Shown here in pieces: positions 23,485 through 33,201 of a stretch of 64,000 nucleotides of DNA; position 1 is the stretch's first letter; each line of letters opens with the position of its first letter. A program made the translations under genes and the position numbers. The stretch lies in NCBI RefSeq assembly GCF_004324835.1, contig NW_021163091.1, positions 755,501 to 819,500 on the forward strand. The letters are read 5' to 3'. The DNA comes from Dendronephthya gigantea. Its lineage: Eukaryota; Cnidaria; Anthozoa; Malacalcyonacea; Nephtheidae. Below the pieces are notes generated by a model, which saw only the letters and a list, made by a program, of their open reading frames with translations, had not been told where the DNA came from and did no database searches.

Positions 23485-25358
23485 ATGGTTGCCACAAAAA
23501 GATGTGCTTGGGGTACGTGCAAAAACGACTCTCGTTACCCTGAACGTATGCAAAAAAATGTAGAAGGTGATCCTGTGACATTTTTCCACTTTCCTGGAGC
23601 GAAGAGATGTCCAGAAAGGAGAAAACGGTGGATTGAAGCATGTAAACGTGGCGACTCATTCAATTGTAACAAGGATAGTTACGTTTGCAGTGTTCACTTT
23701 GTGGGTGAAAATGGGCCCACAAAAGAAAACCCTGATCCTATATCTGCAACAACAAGTAAAGAAAAGGTTAGTAACAACAATATTATCTTAAGTATGATGA
23801 GATTTTAGCCCACATTTCGTGTTTATTATCGACTGTTTGTTTACATACGCAGCAGCGCATGATGAACCGTAAACGAAAAATCCCTGTTGCCAGACAGAAG
23901 CCCGTGAAGAAACCTCGTCGAAGTGATGTAAAATCTGCTGCAAATTCGCTGCTAATGCTAGCCCAAGCACCGACGAATTGTTGCAAGACCGACACCGAAC
24001 TTAATGTCGCTGAGATATTGTTGTCGTTTAGTGCAAATAGTGCTGCGACTGTTGGCCCTTGCAGCAATCTGTGCAGCGACAAATCCAACAACGAAGATCA
24101 TCCTAGCATCGACGAAACTTCTAACGTAGAAACGTTTGTAGACGACAAGATTGAACAATCAGTTGTTTGTAGTACGCAGGTGAGCTGATAAAAGCAGTAC
24201 TGAATGTTTTGCGCGTGAATTTCGGTGATAGTGTTCACATTTATGTTTAGACCAACGTTGAGCTTTGTCATTTGAACCCATATCAAGACAAAATGTTGGT
24301 AGACAGTGCTGAGATGCATAAGCATCTTTTCCTAGCTAAAGTGGACGATCCAAAAAAACGATGCACTATACAGGTGAGTAGTTAGTTTTGTTTTAAAACA
24401 AGCTGTGTGACGTGATTTATTACAACTATTTATTGTCTTTGCAGGCATGAGCAAGGAATGCCTTGATACGATTTTTAATGAAATCTTAAAACAAAAAGCA
24501 AAACGAATTCACTATTGGAGGGGTAAAAAGAGAACGAAGTTGACGACCAGCCATAGTATGTATATCAAGAAGAAGTATGATATGTGCAAACTCACAACCA
24601 GGGAACAGTTTCTGTTCACATTAATAAGGTTGAGAAGGAATGTCAGTATTGAAATGTTAAGTGGTATATTTGGCATTTCTAATGGGACTGGTAGCCGGAT
24701 TTTTGTAACCTGGATTCTCTTCATGAGTAAGGAACTAAAATGTTTTGTGCCCTTCTCAACGTTAAATGATTTGCAAGGGATTGAATTTCCAACGGCACTT
24801 CGAGGTATAAAGAACCTCAGAGCTATCATTGATTGCACTGAATTCTATGTAGAGAAACCTTCGAGACCACACTGCCAAAGAACCACCTACAGCCAGTACA
24901 AGTCCACCAATACCTTCAAGTTGTTGATCTCAATGTCTCCTTTACCTCATCTTAATTTTGTTTCAAGACTCTTCACTGGCAGTATTAGTGATAAAGAAAT
25001 CGTAAAAGAAAGTGGTTTTTTGGATCATCTTGAAGCAGGTGATGTGGTGATGGCCGACAAAGGTTTTAATATTCAAGACCTGCTAGCACTCAAAGAAGCA
25101 AAGCTTTTGGCCCCACCTCTTTTAAGGAAAGGAAATGTGTCTGCTGTAACATCAACTCAAACTCGACGTGTGGCCACAATAAGAGTACATATTGAAAGAA
25201 TGATCAGAAAACTAAAATGTTTTACTATTCTGAAAGGTGCTTTCCCTTTAACAATGAAGCCTCATGTAAACTCAATAATTGCTGTTTGTGCTGCATTAGT
25301 AAATTTGCAGCCCAGTTGTATAAACAAGGAGGAAGAATACTGTAGACTTGAGCTGTAA
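23485..25358 (+). CDS. THAP-DDE transposase (DDE_Tnp_4 type)
   Basis: This is the predicted enzyme that cuts and joins the element ends. Exons: 23485-23766, 23853-24179, 24251-24373, 24445-25358. Exon 1 is a THAP zinc finger (C-x4-C in CAWGTC, C-x2-H in CSVHF, with FFHFPG between), expected to bind the element ends. Exon 2 is basic then acidic linker (RKRKIPVARQKPVKKPRR). Exon 4 holds the RNase-H-like core: IDCTEFYVEKPS (first Asp), VVMADKGFNI (second Asp), VHIERMIRKLK (Glu), plus SYKS-like YKSTNTFKLL. The family motif YTGM spans the exon 3-4 junction (TAT ACA G|GC ATG), but exons 1-3 enter it in another frame; one more A in the A7 run at 24352-24358 would keep phase. AATAAA follows at 25379. 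Start chosen at the ATG before the first zinc ligand; an upstream in-frame ATG lies at 23452. Confidence 0.9.
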
Positions 25359-25359
25359 A

Positions 25360-28300
25360 TTATTTTCTATGTTTTGCCAATAAACTCAGTCCTGTAAGTT
25401 GGTTTCTAATCCTGGTTCTATTTTCTTCAGCTTCATCTTCTGTGAACCAACAATGAGTCAATTTGACATACTCATCAGGATTTTCCTCATATTTTTCAAT
25501 GTCCTGTAATTAGAGAAAGCACTTTTTGTAGAGTAATAGAAAACTATTCAATTGACATATTGAATACCATTTACCTTTTCAAAGCTACTGAGAAACATTG
25601 CTATGTAAATCCCACAGTTGTTAGTATGAGGATCCTGCCTTGGAACCTATATATAATAGACAAAAAATGGTTGCATCTAAAAGAACACTGAACAGAGGTT
25701 AAACCTAATACACTTTGGAAATACAAGATATATAGCACATATATATCACAAACCTTTAGAACATGGCATTTCAAACTTGTGCATCTATTGGGATTCCCTG
25801 ATATATTAGACATATGATCTAAATAACTATATAAAAAGAAGACACATGAATACAATATTAATTGCATGTGCACAACTATATTGGCCTCAACAAACCCACC
25901 TGATTAAATACTTCATTTCAGCTCTTTTGCTAGAAATTTCCCAGGATAAAGAGTCCAAAAAAAGCACATGCCTGTAAAATGTAATGCAATACAACATTAT
26001 TAATTATAAGTAATTAACACTTAATTACAGACAAAAAATATAATACTGCACATAATACCATGGGGTTATGATGGCTAGTAACCAGTGTAGCCTGCAAGTA
26101 AATGAATATATAGTTCATTTAGGATAGAACAATTTTCTATTGTGGATTACATTTAAATTAAGTAATCATCAGGTTGTTTCATACCTCCTGTTGATTGGAA
26201 TTACTATGTAGTCATTTTTCAAAATATCTGCCTTGAAAAATGGTTGGGCTGATAGGATTCGTTCAGACCTACATTACATAAAACATAATCTGATACCAGA
26301 TAGACATGTATATGCATGGTCATGACCAATTTAATAATAAATACTTGTGCATGCATGCAGTAATTGAGAAATACCTGCTTGTTGCTTTTCTTACATCTTG
26401 TTCCCCACAAAGAACAGAATAAAAAAGAGAATCGATGACTGGGAATGGACAAGCAAGTTCTCTACAATAAGAAGTGTTTTTTTTGTGATATTAATTTAAC
26501 CAGTTCTGTGTATGAATTTTACATGAAGTGAATATCACAAGCTTTTATACACTTACTCAAATAAGACAGTTACAACTGTGTCATTAAGCATCATTCCTGG
26601 CTCGAGGGTTGTAATATCTTGCTCATACACTTCAATACCGTGAAATTTGAATGATGTTGTTGTAGTGGAATTGTTCCCATCACAATCCATAACTTGCATA
26701 TTGCAAGGTTCATTGCAAGGTAATTGGGTTACCATAGGGGAAACTAAATAAATATAGATAACATAGAATGTATTTGTGATCACTTAGTTAGTAAACCACT
26801 ATCTAGCTGAACAACTAATTGTAATTTAATTAAGCACAGTGCACTGCACTGACTCACCTGAATGCCCATTGTTGTTTGTAACTCTAGGTGCAGTTTCTTT
26901 GTTTGTATCTAGATTGTCCCCAGTTACTGTGTTAGCAACTAGACAAGCAACAGAACAAACATATATTTCACAATTTGAAATACAATCTGAAATTGTAACT
27001 CTGTGATATATATTGACAAATAAACATAATTACCATTCAAGTTTGAGTCTGCCATCATACAAGGGAGAACTTCTGCTTTCCAAAATGCTTCCAACTGATT
27101 GCAAACATGGTCCATAAATGCAGCATCATATGATCTGGCAGAACAAAAATTCCTTGACTTGTCCAAACAACAAAGTCACAATGAAAAAGCTCAGAAACAA
27201 ACATTTGTGCCTGGATCTGGTGATAGTATGCACTGCTTTTGGTAAGACAGAAGGTCTTATCTTTTTCAATACCACCAATTTCTGGTGTCAAAAACGCTTT
27301 TTTGGGATGCATATCTTTGTGCTTCCATGGACATTTATATTCGACAACAACATCTGGACAATTACTGGAACACTGGCATGTCTTTATGTTGTCGAGACTG
27401 GCACCAAGAAATTTTCTCTTCTTTGAAATGAGAAAGCCTTTAGACACTAACTTTATATTGTGGTGTTTGTGCCTTTCAACTCGTAAGTAAGCATCCCTTG
27501 CACTTGTCTCATGAACTAACCCCCATGTTAATGAGTTGTGTGGTTGTTGTGGCAGAACAATGTTTGGTGGTACTTTGGGATTTGTAATCATGTTTACCAG
27601 ACAGCTGACATCTGTCTTCTTTGGTCTGTTCTTTTCAATAGTTGCCTGTCTGGTAACAACACGCTTAACTTTCGATGCTGAAATGAAACCAGCTTTTTCA
27701 CAATACCATTCTTTGCACTGGAACTGTTTTACCGTAGCCTGGTTGATATCATCAATCTCCTTGTCTGTGAATGATAACTTTTGAAACACTAAATCTTCTG
27801 TGGCATGCTTGTTGCTTTCCATGCAAATAGAAATTTTACGTTTCATGATCCCATCACTTGAACTGGTACCACTTGTACTCTTGTCACCATTTTCAATGGT
27901 CAATAGTGTTGGAGATTTCTTTGGTGCGCAGTATCGTTTCTGGAGTACTGGCAGAATGGCAGGACGTTGTTTCATTAGTTTCATCAATCCGGTAAGTCTT
28001 CTCAGCTTTCTTTTCTTTATGGGCTTTTGGTCCTTATGAGCTCTTACGTCCACGTCAATGTTTTGAGAATATGCGTGGTCCCTCTTCCTCAGTTTGTACG
28101 AAGGTAATTTTGGTTTTTCAATCACTAGGTCAGATACTTCGCATGCTTTCGTACTAGCGCTAGCTTTCTTGACCCACACACAACTGCCACTTGTCACGCT
28201 ATCTTTACTTCGCGTGTTCAGCACCTCTTCCAGCGAATACATGGCGGCCCCGATGTGTTTACATCCCCCATCACGGCCTCCTTTGCACATACACTTCGCC

Positions 28301-28854
28301 TTCAAAACGCTACCTCGGTTGGGACCATGACCTTCCAAGATAAACCAAAGATCGTAGCAAGGTTTTCCATCATCAGTTTTCACCTTCATAGCTGGTCGCA
28401 CCTTAGCTACATAGACATGAAGCCTTTCATTGTTCAATGTTTTAGTCATTAACGATTCTACATGGCCATCTTCAAATAGACTGTAGTCGTCGAAGGATTT
28501 GTACGCAGCTAGACCTTGCTTATCGTACGCAGTCGAATGGAAAATCAAATAGTTGAATATGTCGTACAAACCGAAAGATGGAGAGTCGATGAAGTTATTC
28601 ATCACAGACATTTTAAAGGGGTTTTCGATTTCCATATCATTAATAATCAAACGTTCATCGCTTGCAGCACCATTCTTTCGATCGTTTGTTAAGGTTGGAA
28701 GTAGAGGAATACACATTCTTTCAACCGCAGCAGCTATTTTGATCAGCGTAATTTTATCATAGCCATTTACACTGACTCCTCTTGCAAGTAGAAAATTTTT
28801 AATTTGAACTACGGTCATCTTTTTAAAGACATCGGACTCGCGAGTAGCATCCAT
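25360..28854 (-). CDS. SAP-like/SWIM/YqaJ nuclease fused to Ulp1-type protease
   Basis: Ten exons: 28854-27034, 26938-26858, 26743-26557, 26461-26375, 26268-26185, 26091-26059, 25971-25900, 25826-25754, 25646-25575, 25503-25360; junctions keep phase. N-terminus is SAP-like (VQIKNFLLARGVSVNGYDK). A SWIM finger follows (KCMCKGGRDGGCKHIG, CxC...CxH). A YqaJ/lambda-exonuclease-like core runs about residues 380-580: WGLVHETSARDAY, GASLDNI, VVEYKCPW, YYHQIQAQMFV. The C-terminal exons form a C48 protease: LEPGMMLNDTVV, LKNDYIVIPIN, His in LHWLLAII, Asp in HVLFLDSL, then Gln and Cys in RQDPHTNNCGIYIAM. The catalytic His, Asp, Gln and Cys are all present. SUMO or a SUMO-like protein is the usual substrate of this family; the target here is unknown. 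Near 27145-27149 one base is missing from a run (T5 in the sense strand) between GIF and RSYDAAF. The stop codon lies one base from the transposase stop. Confidence 0.88.
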
Positions 28855-28933
28855 AATCCGGACAAAGCACTAACGAAACAACTTTTTACTTTATATATGA
28901 ATATTATGCGAATATATATTCAGGCTTTCTATA

Positions 28934-29043
28934 CGATTTAAATATTGCGCGCGTTTTCATTGTCCGAACATTACGCTTTGTTTACATATAAATGTCACGT
29001 GATACTACACGTGCTTTTCATTGCGTAAAAGGTGTATTGTATG
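28934..29043 (-). promoter_or_regulatory. Shared promoter-like module, nuclease-protease copy
   Basis: Inverted near-identical copy of 23371-23480, placed about 80 bp upstream of the nuclease-protease ATG at 28854. It keeps both CACGTG sites and the five-triplet upstream ORF. The P2X7-ballast gene starts at 29148 on the other strand, so this block may act in both directions. The differences from the other copy are one 2-bp indel and about three substitutions in 107 bp. Confidence 0.75.
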
Positions 29044-29147
29044 AAATTTGCATACTATACGGTGTCGATTTCATATCTTCTGATTTCTACACTGTTGGAC
29101 AGCGATTTTTTTCTACACCGTTGAATTGGACAATATTACTTGTCGAT

Positions 29148-30433
29148 ATGGACGAAAGTTTGGACGTTGGGGATGCAGAGCGATTACAAATTGAAGGGAT
29201 TGCCCAGGTCGCTAACTTAGATGATAATACAACGTGTTCCTGCGGTGGTATGTGTTTGCGCGAAATAGGACGAAATGCTTGCCCATGCAAAACGGCGAGA
29301 CAGTATTGCAGTTTAGCGTGCCACGATGGACTATCGTTTACGTGTAGGAATCGCCGTCATTACATCGAAAGCGATTCAGATTCATCTGAAGAATACGAGG
29401 TAGGAAAAGTTTTAATGAGTTCTTCATGAGCTTCTGGATTTTGTTACACTGTAAATATTTATATATTTCCCTTTCGAATATCCCAGGACAATGAAAGTGA
29501 ATTACAAGACGTGTCCAGTGACTCTGTCCAAACAAGGTCTAGAGGTAGATCAGCAAAACGTGTGCGAACTAGCGGGGCGAGTGGAAGCGAGGATGAAGGA
29601 CAGGCCACCGAAAATCGAGGCAGAGGTCGAGGTCGTGGGAGAGGTCGAGGAAGAGGTCGTGGTCGAGGAAGAGGTCGGGCAAGAGGTCGCGGAAGAGGTC
29701 GGGGTAGAGGTCGAGAAAGTGGTAGGGGAAGAGGTCGAGGGAGATTAGTCGAGGAAGGCGACTCTCAACAACGCGTTATGGCTCATGACCAACAACTGCA
29801 GGCATGTAAATGTTTTTGACATTGTTCTTTTAACTACAGAGTAAAATTATAGGGCAATTAATTTTGAAATAAAATACAATTTCAGGACTTGGTTGCACAA
29901 CTTGATGAGGCAGCAGTAAGGAGATTGGCATTGGAACTCCTGAGAAGACAGCCAGCAGCGTTTGCTGACTTGGTTGATGGAGAGTTGGCAAACCCAGGAG
30001 GTGAGCAAGCTCCACCACAGCCTAACCCCCCACCAGCACAAGCTCCACCACAGCCTAACCCCCACCAGCAGATAGTCCAGACTGGTGCTTTTGTGGTTGT
30101 TGCATCCCAATGCCAACACAAGAAGAAAACAAATGTTGCTGCCGTAGAGTAATGCCTTGTATTACAACCAGTCCACTTTTCCTCCAACTGGTTTTGGATG
30201 GCAATGTACTAGACATTGCTATGAGGTACAGAGAGGATGTACTTGTAGCTGACCATGCAAGAAATAACGAAAACTTTCGTCATGCTGCTTATAGACAGTA
30301 CGTTTTATGGCAATATGGACGTCTAGGCAGAGGTAACAGAGTTGTTGTGCCAAGTTGCTGTGTGCTGAAAATAAGAGCGAGGTATCCTTCACCAAATGGA
30401 TTGTATGTAGGATTCAGGCCAGCTAGACTTTGA
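29148..30433 (+). CDS. CXC-like / RG-rich / P2X7 ballast-domain protein
   Basis: Three exons: 29148-29399, 29487-29801, 29886-30433. Exon 1 has a cysteine cluster (CSCGGMCLREIGRNACPC, then YCSLACHDG and CRNRR), like CXC/tesmin-type DNA- or zinc-binding motifs. Exon 2 has a long Arg-Gly tract (GRGRG repeats, 29620-29745), typical of nucleic-acid binding. Exon 3 starts with LVAQLDEAAVRRLALELL and a Pro/Gln linker, then a domain with WCFCGCCIPMPTQEENKCC, HAAYRQYVLWQYGRLG and VVPSCCVLKIRARYP, ending YVGFRPARL. This matches the zinc-binding cytoplasmic 'ballast' of vertebrate P2X7; no membrane segment or channel part is present. Intron 2 appears to use a GC donor (CAG|GCATGT). A linker repeat has C6 in its first copy (30026-30031) and C5 in its second (30059-30063), which shifts frame just before the domain. 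Confidence 0.85.
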
Positions 30434-30708
30434 AGACTATGTAAAAACTACTGTAATACTGATATTTTGGCAAGTTAATGAGTACATAATCATGTGTAGT
30501 AAATTATTGACACACTTCACTAGTGGCATGGCATGACCTATGCAAATTTATTCATTCACTATAATTTATAAGATACTTGCACACAATATTATGCATGCCT
30601 CCCCTACCAATATTTAAATTCCCACAAATCATCTAAAATTACATATATATAGTCCATGGATGTGTGACATCAAGTTATAGTGTCACAAGTAAGGTATTCC
30701 CTCATATC

Positions 30709-32260
30709 AAAACCTTGTTTTGTGTTGTCTCAGAAGCTCTTCCATTGGAGGCTGGGGTACCACAGCAATATTCCTGGCAATGTTCCGGGGGTCATCTGGA
30801 GCAAGACCTAACTTCTGTGTAACATGGCCAGGTGTTGTTCTTCTTTTTTCAAATATTGCAGTGATAATAGACAAGTTGGAAATAGACATACCTCCCACCA
30901 AAGTGGCCAGCAGAACAACCCCAATTAACAACTAGGCATGTTCCAACAAATGAATTCCTGAAATTCAATGGACGACTACATCCAACTCTTGTACAAACAG
31001 GACCATGCAGTGTCTTCAGTAGTTCCAAAATTATTGTGGTTGATGCCAAGCATAACTCTAGTTTTGGAACATCAGTGGATGGTATATGACGAACAAAACT
31101 TTGTTTGCTATTTTTTGGGGCTTTTTCAGTGCCATCATCATCATCATCACCATCATCACAATCATCATCATCATCAGCATCATCATCACTGTGACCATTG
31201 ATTGTGGTATCTAATACCTCTTCTTCCAAGGAAACCTTATCAATGTCATCAATTCCAACCCTATATAATAGTATATAAAGCTCTATAGTCAAGTGATATA
31301 TGCTATATTGGGTAGTCATTACATTTTATGTGATAAATTGTGATTGGTTGTTAAATCATCAAATTATAGTTTATAAACATACATTGGATGTTCCAATGAT
31401 ATTTGACTATTGTCCTCCAATTCACTATCATCAGAATCAATAGCTGACAGTGTTTCTTCTTCATCTACAGTTTGTGTCCTACAATAATTAGCAGAAATAA
31501 CAATGTTATAATCTAATTCCCCATTGGGTAGTAATTACAATATACATCGACATGTTCTTTTATTATTGTTACTCAAAGGTACTTGGGTATTTGAGCGTGA
31601 ATGTATGATTTATCGCTGGTACATACATGTATAAGAATCAAAACACATTTGTCAAAAAATACCTTAGTGCGTCTGTAGACCCGAGTAACAGACGTCTCCG
31701 TTTAGTAGCGACGGGAGGTAAAGATGAATGCCTCCTTGTATGAATAAGCGGGTCGATGATGAAACTAAAAGGGAAAATATAATAAAACATGGGTTACCTA
31801 TCACCATTCATTTAAAGACCTTGTTTAAAGTGACATTGAATGTCGATATAAAACTTTACTTGGGCTAATGGCCATAGGCATTGCTGACCAAATCCGCAGC
31901 TCTGCTTTCAATGTTTGTCTGTGTCTCCGCGTCACTAAAATAAATTGGTTCAGATTCAGAAGAACGTAATTTATGTATATGCGTTTCCAAATTATGAATA
32001 ATTCAAATTTCTCACCTCGAAATACGGGCACCTTTTTCGTAATTATCTAAAAGCATTTCAGCCAGTTGTTTGTCTGTCTTCAAGTCCAGCTCTTCTTTTA
32101 GAGATCGCCAACGCTGAAATTGCTCGTAAAGAGCTACTTTCGTCGAATCTCGTTTAGCGATGTAATCCTTGCGTTTAGTCTTTGCATCTTCGCTGCTTGG
32201 GAGGCTAAAATTCGCAGAGCTTTCGGCACTAACGCGTGAAGAGCTTTCGGAGTCCTCCAT
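30709..32260 (-). CDS. Acidic protein with possible zinc-binding motif, fourth transposon gene
   Basis: Exons supported by GT-AG sites: 32260-32016, 31934-31860, 31764-31663, 31478-31383, 31260-30893; a last exon ending at a TGA near 30709 (PDDPRNIARNIAVVPQPP) is less certain. The N-terminus (MEDSESSSRVSAESSANF) leads into a charged helical segment (FQRWRSLKEELDLKTDKQL). The middle is very acidic, with an Asp-rich run from a CAT/ATC repeat (31130-31195). Exon 5 ends with TRVGCSRPLNFRNSFVG and VVNWGCSAGHFGGR, a Cys/His arrangement that could bind zinc and that I have the impression recurs in invertebrate repeat-associated proteins. Exon 2 holds a TAG in the phase set by exon 1, so the exon model is incomplete or the gene is damaged. 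Function unknown. Confidence 0.6.
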
Positions 32261-32334
32261 GTTGAACGCATGTGTTTTGTGTCAGCTTGCTCCTGACTAA
32301 ATGCGCATGCGTATAGGGATATAATTCGATTAAA

Positions 32335-32364
32335 ATTCCTTTCTGTGGGCCCACAGAAAGGAAT
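32335..32364. repeat. Perfect 30-bp palindrome inside right transposon end
   Basis: ATTCCTTTCTGTGGG is followed directly by its exact reverse complement, with no spacer. It lies ten bases inside the right inverted repeat, upstream of the fourth gene (ATG 32260). Nothing comparable lies inside the left end. Confidence 0.9.
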
Positions 32365-32373
32365 GTGCGAACA

Positions 32374-32404
32374 TGCGCAGAACGGACTTGACAGCCACTT
32401 TAAC
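32374..32404 (-). repeat. Right terminal inverted repeat of the transposon
   Basis: Read on the minus strand it begins GTTAAAGTGGCTGTCAAGTC, matching the left end except for two bases. ATG follows directly at 32405, equal to the ATG before the left end. Confidence 0.93.
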
Positions 32405-33201
32405 ATGCAACCGTGAATATCAAAACCCTAACATAACATATATTTAACGTCAATTTAGCATTTAGAAATTTGCGCGTAACAACCTTCCGTTTTCAAATTA
32501 CGCGTCAAGCGAAGAAAAGTAGCTAGCCTATAGTAAGTCTACTTCAATGTTTACGCAAATTACTTTTTTGGATAGCATGGCATGGCTTTGGCGCACAGTT
32601 AAGCCAACATTCAAGGGATATATGCAGGATGCTTTGCTATACCTTACGGGATTTCTTTCAAATCACATAAAAATACTTCAGCTCAACTATTTTAGGGCTG
32701 ATCGCGTAATTTTAAAAACGGAACTCGGTAGTGTTAAGCTCTGGTCAAACGAGAATGCAAATTAGGGCGTGTTGTAAGGACGCACCGAAAAGTGAATATA
32801 ACGGTCAATCCTTTAAAACTTTCTGGAAGCCTGATTCAAAGTCAACGAGGGGTAAACAAACGCAAAAGCGACGGCGCTATGTAACTTTTATCAATACGCA
32901 TTCTCCTCTGACCAAAATTTACATTACAAATTTCTAAGGCCTCGTTTACACTGTACAGGATTCGCTTGTCACGATATCTTCGTTTGCCTTTAAAGGGCAA
33001 TGGTGAGAAGTAAATACTTCTCTGAAAAAGTAAAATTTTTCACTGCCTTTTAACAGCTACAAAATGTGACCCACCCTGGAAGCAATCCGGTATAGTGTAA
33101 ACAGGGCCTAAGAGTGCATAAAACCTGAACAACAAAATCCACATCCCTAGTCAACACTTGTCCCACTTGTCTGTCAAAACCAAAATAAACGAGTCTTTTC
33201 T
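32405..33201. other. Spacer between transposon and KNOP1-like gene
   Basis: Contains the small MITE at 32938-33108 and otherwise no gene. A short motif GGTCAAACGAGAA at about 32742 recurs at 52284, where it forms part of a hairpin, so it may be a half-copy of a small repeat. Confidence 0.6.
32938..33108. repeat. MITE with TAA duplication, Harbinger-type
   Basis: A 171-bp element whose ends GGCCTCGTTTACACT and AGTGTAAACAGGGCC are inverted repeats. TAA lies directly outside both (32935-32937 and 33109-33111). GGCC-starting ends with a TWA duplication are typical of PIF/Harbinger MITEs. No coding capacity. Confidence 0.85.

Larger units (their letters stand above)
23224..32404. mobile_element. 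9.2-kb ISL2EU-like DNA transposon with four genes
   Basis: The ends carry terminal inverted repeats beginning GTTAAAGTGGC and are flanked on each side by ATG (23221-23223 and 32405-32407). Inside are four spliced genes arranged plus, minus, plus, minus, forming two convergent pairs that meet head-to-head near 29 kb. They are a THAP/DDE transposase, a SWIM-YqaJ-Ulp1 protein, a CXC/RG/P2X7-ballast protein and an acidic protein with a possible zinc-binding segment. A THAP-linked transposase plus a YqaJ nuclease is what I recall of the ISL2EU (IS4EU) superfamily; the short AT or ATG duplication is compatible. The Ulp1 domain and the P2X7-ballast gene are not part of the definition I know. Coding sequence is largely preserved, so insertion is fairly recent, but see the homopolymer frame breaks. 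Confidence 0.92.

Noticed and set aside
27118-28452. Plus-strand ORFs across the nuclease exon
   Set aside because: Antisense shadows of the 599-codon YqaJ/SWIM exon.
29148-30433. Calling the ballast gene a P2X7 receptor
   Set aside because: There are no membrane segments or extracellular ATP-binding domain; only the cytoplasmic zinc-binding domain matches.
30709-30931. Reading GGMSISNLSIITAI as a frameshifted continuation of the fourth transposon gene
   Set aside because: A good splice donor (GGGAG|GTATGT) lies exactly at that point, so an intron is the simpler reading; the similarity is too weak to decide.
31130-31195. ATC/CAT microsatellite as a separate repeat feature
   Set aside because: It is inside an exon and encodes the Asp run of the acidic protein, so it is described with that gene.
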